DNA from: Pseudomonadota bacterium
GTDB lineage: Bacteria; Pseudomonadota; Alphaproteobacteria; Rhizobiales; Rhizobiaceae
Assembly (NCBI GenBank): GCA_023451735.1
Contig: JAEXYH010000066.1
Coordinates: forward strand, 1-64,000
Length of the DNA: 64,000 bases
Reading direction: 5' to 3'
Position numbers and translations under genes: made by a program. This document shows positions 25,527 to 33,964 of the stretch, piece after piece; within the stretch, counting starts at the first letter, position 1; each line of letters begins with the position of its first letter. The notes under the pieces are model-generated. The model did not search any database and was not told the DNA's origin. It saw only the letters and a program-made list of their open reading frames with translations.

Positions 25527-25547
25527 GGGCCACGCCCGGCGTGGCCC
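25527..25547 (+). promoter_or_regulatory. Intra-operon hairpin after the binding-protein gene
   Basis: A perfect inverted repeat (10-base arms, one-base centre, so effectively an 8-bp stem with a five-base loop) lies 9 bases after the binding-protein stop. No T-run follows. In ABC operons such hairpins often protect the upstream message or cause partial termination. Confidence 0.6.
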
Positions 25548-25570
25548 TATTCTCCGGAGTGATCCGCTCT

Positions 25571-26524
25571 ATGAGACATTCAGCTCGGCTCCGCATCGTC
25601 GGTCGTCGCCTGTTGCAGGCTGTTCCGGTGATCGTGTTGTCCACCTTCATCGTGTTCGGGCTGCTCAAGCTGGTGCCCGGCGATATCGCGGTCACGCTCG
25701 CCGGTGACAACGCGTCCGACCAGCGCATTGCCGAGATCCGGGAGATCTATGGGCTGAACCAGCCTTTTCTGGTGCAATATGGCGCGTGGCTGTTCAAGGC
25801 ATCGCATGGCGACCTGTCGAACTCGCTGATCTCCAACGAGGCGGTCCTGACCTCGATACAGCGCTGTCTTCCGCACACGTTGCTGATCGTCGCGCTAGCT
25901 TTGATGATTGCGCTCATTGTCGGCATACCGCTCGGAATCGCAGCCGCGACCAAGCCCGGCTCGTGGATCGACAGCACCGTGATGGCGATCGCCTCGCTCG
26001 GGGTGGCTGTGCCAAACTTCTGGCTCGGCATGCTGCTGGTGGCGTTCTTCGCGCTGCAGCTCAACTGGCTGCCGGCGACCGGCGCGGCCTCGCTGCTGAA
26101 CGATCCATGGGCTGCGCTCAGTCATGCGATCCTGCCGGCGGTCGCACTGGCCTCCGGCGGCATTGCCGAAGTCGCAAGACAACTGCGTTCGTCGCTGGTC
26201 GAGATATTGTCGTCGCAACAAGTGCGGACGCTGCACGCCAAGGGATTGCCGCCATCCTCGATCCTGTGGCGGCACGGCTTGAAGAATGTCAGCGTCAATC
26301 TGCTCACCGTGGTGAGTCTGCTCGCCAACCGCATGCTGGCGGCGACCGTGGTCGTCGAAGCCGTGTTCGCGATCCCCGGTATGGGCGGCTTGATCGTCAA
26401 TGCCGCCATGAATCGCGATTTCCCGGTGGTGCAGGGGGTGGTCTTCACCATGGTGTTGATCGTCGTCAGTCTCAATCTGCTGACCGACATCCTCTACAGC
26501 GTCCTCGATCCGAGGATTTCATGA
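25571..26524 (+). CDS. ABC transporter permease, DppB type
   Basis: A 317-residue inner-membrane permease with six helices. The N-terminus is typical of the family (RRLLQAVPVIVLSTFIVFGL, then KLVPGDIA). The cytoplasmic EAA-like loop is VRTLHAKGLPPSSILWRHGL, and the C-terminus is LLTDILYSVLDPRI. It is followed with ATGA overlap by its partner permease. Start ATG 25571 gives the standard N-terminus. Confidence 0.92.
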   Translation: MRHSARLRIVGRRLLQAVPVIVLSTFIVFGLLKLVPGDIAVTLAGDNASDQRIAEIREIYGLNQPFLVQYGAWLFKASHGDLSNSLISNEAVLTSIQRCLPHTLLIVALALMIALIVGIPLGIAAATKPGSWIDSTVMAIASLGVAVPNFWLGMLLVAFFALQLNWLPATGAASLLNDPWAALSHAILPAVALASGGIAEVARQLRSSLVEILSSQQVRTLHAKGLPPSSILWRHGLKNVSVNLLTVVSLLANRMLAATVVVEAVFAIPGMGGLIVNAAMNRDFPVVQGVVFTMVLIVVSLNLLTDILYSVLDPRIS

Positions 26525-27405
26525 TGACGGATGCCGCTCTGACCATGCCGCAACCGCGGCGCCCGCGTCGTCTCGCCGGCTTCGGCCGTTGGCTGATGAC
26601 CGATATCCGTGGCGCGGTGAGCCTCGGCTTCCTGCTCGCGCTGATGCTGATCTCGGTGCTGGCGCCATGGATCTCACCTTACAAGCCGACCGCGCAGGAT
26701 CTTGATGCCTCGTTGGCCACCATGTCGGCGCAACACTGGTTGGGCGCCGATGACCTCGGTCGCGATACGCTCAGCCGTCTGATCTATGGCGGCATGGCAT
26801 CGCTCTATGCCAGCTTCCTTGCGGTCGCCATCGCGGTGTTGATCGGCGTGCCCGTGGGCGTGCTCGCCGGTTATCTCGGCGGTTGGGTGGATACGGTCAT
26901 CAGCCGCATCATCGACAGCTTCCTGTCATTTCCGGCCATCGTGCTGGCAATCGCCGTGACCGGCGCGCTCGGCATCGGTCTGACCAACGGCATGATTTCG
27001 GTCGGCATCGTGTTCTCGCCGCAACTGGCGCGGCTCGTCCGGGCACGCACGCTGGTGGTGCGGAACGAGCTCTATGTCGATGCCGCCCGCTGCTTCGGTG
27101 GTTCGACGACACGCATCCTGTGGCGGCATGTGCTGCCCAATGCGATCCAGCCGGTCATCGTGCAGGTCACATTGCTGCTGGCGGCTGCGCTGCTCGCCGA
27201 AGCCAGCCTCAGCTTTCTCGGCCTCGGCATCCAGCCGCCGGATCCGAGCTGGGGATCCATGCTGGCGCGGGCCTATCAGAACATGGAGATCGCACCGGAG
27301 CAGATGTATCCGCCCGGCCTCGCCATCCTGTTCACGGCGCTGGCCTTCAACACGCTGGGTGAATCGCTGCGCGTTGCCCTCGATCCGACAATGAAACGTA
27401 ACTGA
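26521..27405 (+). CDS. ABC transporter permease, DppC type
   Basis: A 294-residue permease with six helices. Family marks are HWLGADDLGRDTLSRLIYGG after the first helix, the EAA loop YVDAARCFGGSTTRILWRHV with LPNAIQP, and the C-terminal FNTLGESLRVALDP. The start overlaps the stop of the DppB-type gene. It completes the five-component importer. The next gene, a CoA ligase, begins only 20 bases later, linking import to intracellular activation. Confidence 0.92.
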   Translation: MMTDAALTMPQPRRPRRLAGFGRWLMTDIRGAVSLGFLLALMLISVLAPWISPYKPTAQDLDASLATMSAQHWLGADDLGRDTLSRLIYGGMASLYASFLAVAIAVLIGVPVGVLAGYLGGWVDTVISRIIDSFLSFPAIVLAIAVTGALGIGLTNGMISVGIVFSPQLARLVRARTLVVRNELYVDAARCFGGSTTRILWRHVLPNAIQPVIVQVTLLLAAALLAEASLSFLGLGIQPPDPSWGSMLARAYQNMEIAPEQMYPPGLAILFTALAFNTLGESLRVALDPTMKRN

Positions 27406-27424
27406 AAAACAGGGGAACACGGTG

Positions 27425-29140
27425 ATGACCGCAAAGCTCAACGAAGCCGACTATCTCGCCAGATTGCATGACCTCTGGGCCAAGGCCTGGCCGAAGGGGA
27501 CGCCGACCAAGGCGAATTACATTCATGGCGAGGTGGCGCTGACGGAATATCTGCGCGCTTGGGCGAAGCGGCAGCCGGAAAAGCCGGCGGTGATCTTTTA
27601 CGGTCATGTCACCACCTATGGCGATCTTGATCGGCAGAGTGATCGCTTCGCGGCGCTGTTGATGGAGAAGGGCGTGCGCAAAGGCGATCGTGTCGCCGTG
27701 TTCATGCCGAATTGCCCGCAATTCCACATCGTGTTCTTCGGCATTCTGAAACTGGGCGCCATCCATGTGCCGGTCAGCCCGCTCTCGCGCGCCTTCGAGC
27801 TGGCTTACGAGCTCAATGACACGGATGCCGAAGTCATCGTGGCGCTGGATCAGCTCGCGCCTGTGGTCGATCAGGTTCGCGGCGAGACAAAATTGCGCGA
27901 AGTGATCGGGACGTCCTTTGCTGATGTCATTCCGGACCAGCCCAGCATTCCTGTGCCGGAATCCATCCGCGGCCCGCGCATCGCCGTTCCCGGCGCGACC
28001 GATCTGCTGCCGGCGCTGGCTGCGCTGCCGGAACCGAAACCGCTGCCGCCGGCCGGGCTCGATGACATTGCTGCGCTCAATTATACGGGCGGCACCACAG
28101 GCATGCCGAAGGGATGCGTGCATACCCAGCGCGACATGGTCTACACCGCCGCGGCCAATCATGGCATTTCCGTCGTCTCTCGCGAGGACAGCGTCTATCT
28201 GTCATTTTTCCCGGAGTTCTGGATCGCCGGCGAGAACTTCGGCCTGATCTTTCCGCTCTTCGCAGGTGCCACCCTCGTGCTGCTGGCGCGATGGGATGCA
28301 GTCGGCGCGTTGTCGGCGATTGATCGTTACAAGGTCAATATCACGGCGATGCCGGTGGATGGCGCCGTCGAACTGATGGACCATCCGCGCTTCAAGGACT
28401 TCGACCTGTCCTCGCTCACCCAGGTCCGTGTCGTCTCCTTCGTGAAGAAGCTCAATCCAGACTACCGCAAGCGCTGGAATGATCTCACCGGCATCATCCT
28501 GGCCGAAGCCTCCTGGGGCATGACCGAGACCCACACCTCGAATACCTTCGTTGCGGGCTTTCAGGACAATGACTTCGATCTGCTGTCGCAGCCGATCTTT
28601 GTCGGCCTGCCGGTGCCGGGCGCGGAGTTCAAGATCACGGATTTCGAAACCGGTGAATTGGTCCCGCTCGGCGGCGAAGGTGAAATCCGCGTCCGCACGC
28701 CATCGTTGCTGAAGAGTTACTGGAATAAACCGCAGGCAACCGCCGAGTCGCTGGTCGATGGCTGGCTGCGCACCGGCGATATCGGCACCATCGACGAGCA
28801 GGGGTTTCTGCATTTTCTCGGTCGCCGGAAGGAGATGCTGAAGGTCAAGGGCATGAGCGTGTTCCCGCCGGAGATCGAGGCGCTACTTGGCCAGCATCCC
28901 AAGGTGCTCGGTTCGGGCGTGATCGGGCGCGACGATGCGGACAAGGGGCAGGTGCCCGTTGCTTATATCCAGCTCAAGCCAGAAGCGATCGGGAACACAA
29001 CGCCGAGCGAGATCCAGGCGTGGTGCGCCGAGCGGATGGCTGTCTACAAGGTGCCAGAGGTCCGTATCATCGACGCACTGCCGATGACCGCTACCGGCAA
29101 GGTGAAGAAGCAAGAACTGAACGCCAACGCGCCGATCTGA
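27425..29140 (+). CDS. AMP-dependent acyl-CoA ligase
   Basis: A 571-residue member of the ANL superfamily. The P-loop motif is NYTGGTTGMPKGC, A5-type motif GMTETHTSNTF, hinge region WLRTGDIGTIDEQGFLHFLG with RRKEMLKVKG, and catalytic Lys in TATGKVKKQEL. It resembles CaiC- and medium-chain ligase-like enzymes that convert a carboxylate, ATP and CoA to acyl-CoA. The ATG at 27425 directly follows a GTG in frame. It sits between the importer and the carboxylase, so it probably activates the imported substrate. Confidence 0.9.
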   Translation: MTAKLNEADYLARLHDLWAKAWPKGTPTKANYIHGEVALTEYLRAWAKRQPEKPAVIFYGHVTTYGDLDRQSDRFAALLMEKGVRKGDRVAVFMPNCPQFHIVFFGILKLGAIHVPVSPLSRAFELAYELNDTDAEVIVALDQLAPVVDQVRGETKLREVIGTSFADVIPDQPSIPVPESIRGPRIAVPGATDLLPALAALPEPKPLPPAGLDDIAALNYTGGTTGMPKGCVHTQRDMVYTAAANHGISVVSREDSVYLSFFPEFWIAGENFGLIFPLFAGATLVLLARWDAVGALSAIDRYKVNITAMPVDGAVELMDHPRFKDFDLSSLTQVRVVSFVKKLNPDYRKRWNDLTGIILAEASWGMTETHTSNTFVAGFQDNDFDLLSQPIFVGLPVPGAEFKITDFETGELVPLGGEGEIRVRTPSLLKSYWNKPQATAESLVDGWLRTGDIGTIDEQGFLHFLGRRKEMLKVKGMSVFPPEIEALLGQHPKVLGSGVIGRDDADKGQVPVAYIQLKPEAIGNTTPSEIQAWCAERMAVYKVPEVRIIDALPMTATGKVKKQELNANAPI

Positions 29141-29182
29141 ACAGCCAGCGTTGCCGATCATTTGTTGCTCACGGAGAACACG

Positions 29183-32100
29183 ATGTCCTTTCGCAAATTG
29201 CTGATCGCCAATCGCGGCGAAATCGCCATCCGCATTGCGCGCGCCGCCGCCGATGCCGGCCTTGCCACCGTGGCGATCTATCCCGCCGATGACGCGCAGT
29301 CGCTGCATGTACGGATTGCCGACGAGGCACAGGAAATCCCCGGCCGCGGTGCGCGCGCTTATCTCGATATTGACGGCGTTGTTGGCGCTGCCAAGGGGGC
29401 CGGCTGCGATGCGCTGCATCCAGGTTATGGCTTTCTCAGCGAGAATGCCGATCTGGCGCAGCGTTGCGCGGAAGAGGGCATCACCTTTGTTGGCCCGTCG
29501 CCCGCTTCATTGAAGCTGTTCGGCGACAAGGTCGCTGCAAAGCAGCTCGCCAAACGCTGCGGCGTGCCGATCATTGCCGGCACCACCGGGCCTTCGACAC
29601 TGGGGGAGATCAAGGCATTCTTCGCGTCGCTGGGCGACCATGCAGCCGTCATGATCAAGGCGATGGCGGGCGGCGGCGGCCGCGGCATGCGCGTTGTCGA
29701 GCGGGCCGCCGATCTCGACGATGCCTATGCGCGCTGTCAGTCCGAGGCCAAGGCGGCGTTCGGCTATGACGGCGTCTATGCGGAGCGACTGATCCGCAAT
29801 GCCCGGCATATCGAGGTACAGATCATTGGCGACCGGCATGGCCATGTCAGCCATCTTTGGGAGCGCGAATGCACGATCCAGCGCCGCAACCAGAAGCTGG
29901 TGGAGATCGCGCCGAGCCCGTCGCTCACCGACGCGCTGCGCAACCGTATCGTCGAGGCGGCCAAGCAACTGGCGAGCGAGGCGAAATATGACAGCCTCGG
30001 CACGTTCGAATTTCTGGTCGATGGCGAAGCCGGCGAGGGCGATGGCGCTTTCGCCTTCATCGAGGCCAATCCGCGCTTGCAGGTCGAGCATACGGTGACC
30101 GAGGAAGTGCTGGCGATTGATCTGGTGCGGTCGCAGCTCGCAGTCGCCGATGGCGCCACGCTGGCATCGCTCCATCTCGATCAGGCCGAAGTGCCGAAAC
30201 CGCGTGGCTTCGCCATGCAACTGCGCATCAATATGGAAACCATGGACGCATCCGGCGCGACCCAGCCGACCGGCGGCACGCTGGCCGTGTTCGAGCCGCC
30301 TTCAGGTCCCGGTGTGCGCGTGGATACGTTCGGCTATGCCGGTTATCGCACCAGCGCTGCCTTCGACTCGCTGCTGGCGAAGGTCATCGTGCACACGCCG
30401 CTCGCTTTTGCCGATGTGGTTGCAAAGGGCGGGCGTGCGCTGCGTGAATTGCGTATCGAGGGCGTCGCCACCAATATTCCCTTCATCCAGGCGATCCTTG
30501 CCCATGATGATTTCCGCGCCAATCGCGTCAGCACCAGTTTCATCGATCGCAACGTCGCTGATCTCGTCGGCGTGGCGCAGGGCATGACCTCGTCGCTCTC
30601 CGCATCGAGTGGCTCAGCGGCGCATCAATCAGCATCAGCGACCATCGCCGAGCCTGTGCCCGAAGGCAGCATCGCCATCGCAGCGCCGCTGCAGGGGACG
30701 ATCGTAACGATCCAGGTGAAGGAGGGCGACATTGTCCGTCCTGGCCAGCAGCTCGCCGTGATCGAATCCATGAAGATGGAACACCTTGTCACCGCCGGGC
30801 AGGGCGGCCGGGTCATGCGTATCGCTGCAGCGGACGGCGTCACGCTGATGCAGAACGAAGCGATCCTCTATCTCGAACCGCAGGATGTCGCGGGCGACGC
30901 GGTCACCGAGGAAGCGGCCATCGATCTCGATCACATTCGTCCTGACCTCGCAGAGATGTTGGCACGGCAGGCCAACACGTATGACGAGAACCGTCCGGGT
31001 TCGGTTGAGCGACGCCGCAAGACCAATCAGCGCACCGCGCGCGAAAATATCGCGCAACTCGTCGATGACGGCTCCTTCATGGAATATGGCAGCCTCGCCA
31101 TTGCGGGGCAGCGCCGTCGCCGGTCCATCGACGATCTCATCAAGAACACGCCGGCCGACGGCCTCATCGCCGGCACCGCCACCGTGAATGCCGCTGACTT
31201 CGGCGATCACGGCGCGCGTTGCATGGTGATCTCCTATGACTACACCGTGCTGGCCGGCACCCAGGGCCATATGAATCACAAGAAGATCGACCGCATGCTG
31301 ACGCTGGTCGAGCAATGGCGGATGCCGCTGGTGTTCTATGCCGAAGGCGGCGGCGGCCGGCCCGGCGACACCGATCGTCTTGGTCTCACCGGTCTCGATG
31401 GCCCGTCTTTCGTGCAATTCGCAAAACTCTCCGGCCTTGTCCCGGTGATCGGCGTGGTGTCGGGCTATTGCTTCGCGGGCAACGCCGCGATGCTCGGTTG
31501 CTGCGATGTCATTATCGCGACGAAGAACGCATCCATCGGCATGGGCGGCCCGGCGATGATCGAAGGCGGCGGCCTCGGTGTCTATCATCCTGCCGAAGTG
31601 GGCCCGGTGTCATTCCAGTCGCCGAATGGCGTCGTCGATATCCTGGTCGAGGACGAGGAGGAGGCGACGCGCATTGCGCAGAAATATCTGTCTTACTTCC
31701 AGGGCCCGCTGACCGACTGGAAAGCGGCCAATCAGCGCCTGCTGCGCCGTGCGATCCCGGAAAACCGGCTGCGCGTTTACGATATCCGTGCGGTCATCGA
31801 CCTCATTGCGGATGAGGATTCCGTGCTCGAAATCCGTCGCGATTTCGGCGTCGGCATGATCACTGCCTTCATCCGCATTGAAGGCAAGCCCTTCGGCCTG
31901 ATCGCCAATAATCCGAAACATCTCGGCGGCGCCATCGATGCCGAAGCCGGCGACAAGGCGGCGCGCTTCCTGCAGCTCTGTGATGCCTTCGATATTCCCA
32001 TCGTCTCGCTGTGCGACACACCGGGCTTCATGGTCGGGCCGGAGGCGGAGAAGACCGCGATCGTTCGTCATGTCGCGCGCATGTTCGTCACGGGCGCCAG

Positions 32101-32491
32101 CATCACCGTGCCGCTGTTTGGCATCGTGCTGCGCAAGGGCTACGGGCTCGGCGCGCAATCCATGATCGGCGGCGGCTTCCATGCGTCCTTCTTCACGGCG
32201 GCCTGGCCGACCGGCGAATTCGGCGGCATGGGGCTGGAAGGCTATGTGCGCCTTGGCTTCCGCAAGGAAATGGAAGCGATTGCCGATCCGGTGGAGCGTG
32301 AGACCTATTACAAGAACAAGGTCGCCGAGCTCTATGCCAATGGCAAAGCCACCTCGATCGCATCGGTGATGGAGATCGACAATGTGATTGATCCCGCGGA
32401 AACGCGGCGCTGGATCATGGCTGGCCTCCGCTCGGTGCCGACACCGCCGGCACGCGAAACGCGCAAGCGCCCCTGCGTCGATACCTGGTAA
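29183..32491 (+). CDS. Single-chain biotin-dependent acyl-CoA carboxylase
   Basis: A 1102-residue fusion. Residues 1-460 are biotin carboxylase (LLIANRGEIAIRIARAA, ATP-grasp loop MAGGGGRGMRVV, EANPRLQVEHTVTEE). Residues about 500-570 are the biotinyl domain with the biotin Lys in AIESMKMEH. Residues about 600-1090 are a complete carboxyltransferase with N and C halves (RRKTNQRTARENIAQLVDDG and LCDTPGFMVGPEAEKTA). Most acyl-CoA carboxylases split these between subunits. The substrate is probably the acyl-CoA made by the preceding ligase, but the exact one cannot be read. Confidence 0.9.
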   Translation: MSFRKLLIANRGEIAIRIARAAADAGLATVAIYPADDAQSLHVRIADEAQEIPGRGARAYLDIDGVVGAAKGAGCDALHPGYGFLSENADLAQRCAEEGITFVGPSPASLKLFGDKVAAKQLAKRCGVPIIAGTTGPSTLGEIKAFFASLGDHAAVMIKAMAGGGGRGMRVVERAADLDDAYARCQSEAKAAFGYDGVYAERLIRNARHIEVQIIGDRHGHVSHLWERECTIQRRNQKLVEIAPSPSLTDALRNRIVEAAKQLASEAKYDSLGTFEFLVDGEAGEGDGAFAFIEANPRLQVEHTVTEEVLAIDLVRSQLAVADGATLASLHLDQAEVPKPRGFAMQLRINMETMDASGATQPTGGTLAVFEPPSGPGVRVDTFGYAGYRTSAAFDSLLAKVIVHTPLAFADVVAKGGRALRELRIEGVATNIPFIQAILAHDDFRANRVSTSFIDRNVADLVGVAQGMTSSLSASSGSAAHQSASATIAEPVPEGSIAIAAPLQGTIVTIQVKEGDIVRPGQQLAVIESMKMEHLVTAGQGGRVMRIAAADGVTLMQNEAILYLEPQDVAGDAVTEEAAIDLDHIRPDLAEMLARQANTYDENRPGSVERRRKTNQRTARENIAQLVDDGSFMEYGSLAIAGQRRRRSIDDLIKNTPADGLIAGTATVNAADFGDHGARCMVISYDYTVLAGTQGHMNHKKIDRMLTLVEQWRMPLVFYAEGGGGRPGDTDRLGLTGLDGPSFVQFAKLSGLVPVIGVVSGYCFAGNAAMLGCCDVIIATKNASIGMGGPAMIEGGGLGVYHPAEVGPVSFQSPNGVVDILVEDEEEATRIAQKYLSYFQGPLTDWKAANQRLLRRAIPENRLRVYDIRAVIDLIADEDSVLEIRRDFGVGMITAFIRIEGKPFGLIANNPKHLGGAIDAEAGDKAARFLQLCDAFDIPIVSLCDTPGFMVGPEAEKTAIVRHVARMFVTGASITVPLFGIVLRKGYGLGAQSMIGGGFHASFFTAAWPTGEFGGMGLEGYVRLGFRKEMEAIADPVERETYYKNKVAELYANGKATSIASVMEIDNVIDPAETRRWIMAGLRSVPTPPARETRKRPCVDTW

Positions 32492-32505
32492 TCCGGAGAG
32501 CCGTG

Positions 32506-33462
32506 ATGACGACATCCACTGCATTCGACACTGCGATCGAGGATACCGGTGAAGCGCTGGTCGGTCCGTGGCGCGAGCCGCGCCAGATGCTGCATGCGCA
32601 GACCTATGACTCCCACGCGTCCATCCACGATGACGCCACCGCGCAAAAACTTGGCTTCAAGGGCGGCACCATCGAAGGTCCGACCCATTTCAGCCAGTTC
32701 GCGCCGCTCTGCGCGCACTTGTGGGGAGACGAATGGTTCGAGAGTGGCTGCATCTCGGCGCATTATCGCAATGCCGCTTATGAGGGCGAGGAAGTGCAGG
32801 CGATCATCGAAAAGCCTGCAGACGGCGCACGCCATGCGGCGATCCGCATGGTCAAGCGCGACGGCACCGAAATCCTGCGCGGCAGCGCCTCGGTTGGCAG
32901 CGATGCACCGCCGACTGCACTCGATATCCGGCTGACCGAGCTGAAGCCATTGACAGATGCAGTCATCCTCCGTGATATCACGATCGGCATGACGACTGCA
33001 CCGCAGGCCGTGCGTATGGATGCCGACCAGCATATGGGCGATCTTTATCCGTTTTCGCTCGCCCAGAAGCTGACAGTCATCACCGAGCCGTCGCCTTACT
33101 ACAGCGGCAGCGGCTCGCGGTGGGGGCGTGCCATCATCCCGATGGAAATGCTCAGCGTGCTGTTTCAGCATACGAGCAAGAAGGACGGCATGCCGGTGAA
33201 AGGGCCTGCCGTCGGCCTGTTTGCGGATCAGGAAATCCGTGTGATCAAGGGACCGCTTTTTGTCGGCGAGGATTATCGCATCCAGCGGAGGGTGGAGGCC
33301 TTGTCCGGCAGCAAACGCACCGAAAGCCTGTGGGTGCGCACGGAGGTCCGCGATTCCGGCCATGAGTTGGTGGCGACAATGCTGCTAAATCTCGCAACGC
33401 TGAAAGACTCTTATGGGCCGTATCAGGCAGAGCGCGTGGCGGTATATGGATCGTCGGTCTGA
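32506..33462 (+). CDS. Hot-dog fold MaoC-like dehydratase/hydratase
   Basis: A 318-residue protein with a MaoC/hot-dog pattern in the N-terminal half (GFKGGTIEGPTHFSQFAPLC, then GCISAHYRNAAYEGEEVQA). A second, weaker hot-dog-like half may follow (residues about 150-310). These enzymes add or remove water at an enoyl-CoA. It starts 14 bases after the carboxylase with a ribosome site CCGGAGAG and is the last gene of the operon. Ligase, carboxylase and hydratase in order recall the isovalerate or terpene logic, without proving it. Confidence 0.8.
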   Translation: MTTSTAFDTAIEDTGEALVGPWREPRQMLHAQTYDSHASIHDDATAQKLGFKGGTIEGPTHFSQFAPLCAHLWGDEWFESGCISAHYRNAAYEGEEVQAIIEKPADGARHAAIRMVKRDGTEILRGSASVGSDAPPTALDIRLTELKPLTDAVILRDITIGMTTAPQAVRMDADQHMGDLYPFSLAQKLTVITEPSPYYSGSGSRWGRAIIPMEMLSVLFQHTSKKDGMPVKGPAVGLFADQEIRVIKGPLFVGEDYRIQRRVEALSGSKRTESLWVRTEVRDSGHELVATMLLNLATLKDSYGPYQAERVAVYGSSV

Positions 33463-33483
33463 CCATATCGACCTGTGCTCGAC

Positions 33484-33507
33484 GTCCGCTCCTGGCGCAA
33501 AGCGGAC
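33484..33507 (+). repeat. Palindromic intergenic repeat, copy 4
   Basis: The best-preserved palindrome of the set: GTCCGCT, ten bases, AGCGGAC, with core TGGCGCAAAGCGGAC at 33493-33507. It lies 21 bases after the hydratase stop and could act as a transcript-end hairpin. Confidence 0.65.
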
Positions 33508-33907
33508 ATTGAGGCTATCGATGACCAATGCCTCATGGTGCTGCCCGCGGTTCCATTCGTCATGACGGGCCGGCAGCTATCGACATAGTGTCGAATACTT
33601 TTAGGGGGTCAAAGGTCGCTCTGTCTGAGTGCCGAATCATGCGGCCTTAGGAAAGATCGATCGTCGAGCATACAAGGCCGTCGCGGCAAGAGATCAATCT
33701 GTCTCTGAAGCTTACTGCACCTCGACCTACCGGCGACTTTTGCATGAAAAATGGCACGTCGTGCAACGTCAGCAGACGCTTCCGCCCCTTGCGAGACCTG
33801 AAGATTGATCGCTAAGAGATCGCCCCGACCCTTAACAGCTTGGACCGTCGGGGCACTGTGGTCAGCTTTGCACCGAAGCCGTCGCAGCCTGAGCGACGTG
33901 ACTTGCC

Positions 33908-33932
33908 GGAACAGTTCTAGCACCCGCATGTT
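33908..33932 (+). promoter_or_regulatory. EcfG-like promoter
   Basis: GGAAC, 16 bases, TGTT, one mismatch to GGAAC-N16-CGTT, ending 32 bases before the TTG start of the SDR gene. Confidence 0.5.
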
Positions 33933-33964
33933 CTCGTTGCTCACTGCTGCAACGGGAGAAGGCA

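Larger units (their letters stand above)
33463..33964. other. About 500-base intergenic region
   Basis: No gene is convincing. It contains repeat copy 4 (33484-33507) and, at its right end, an EcfG-like promoter (33908-33932) for the following SDR gene. A minus-strand frame across 33609-34160 overlaps the SDR gene and has non-protein composition. Confidence 0.6.

Noticed and set aside
29183..32491. Carbamoyl-phosphate synthase as identity of the 1102-residue protein, because of the ATP-grasp domain
   Set aside because: The biotinyl motif SMKMEH and a full carboxyltransferase define a biotin-dependent carboxylase.
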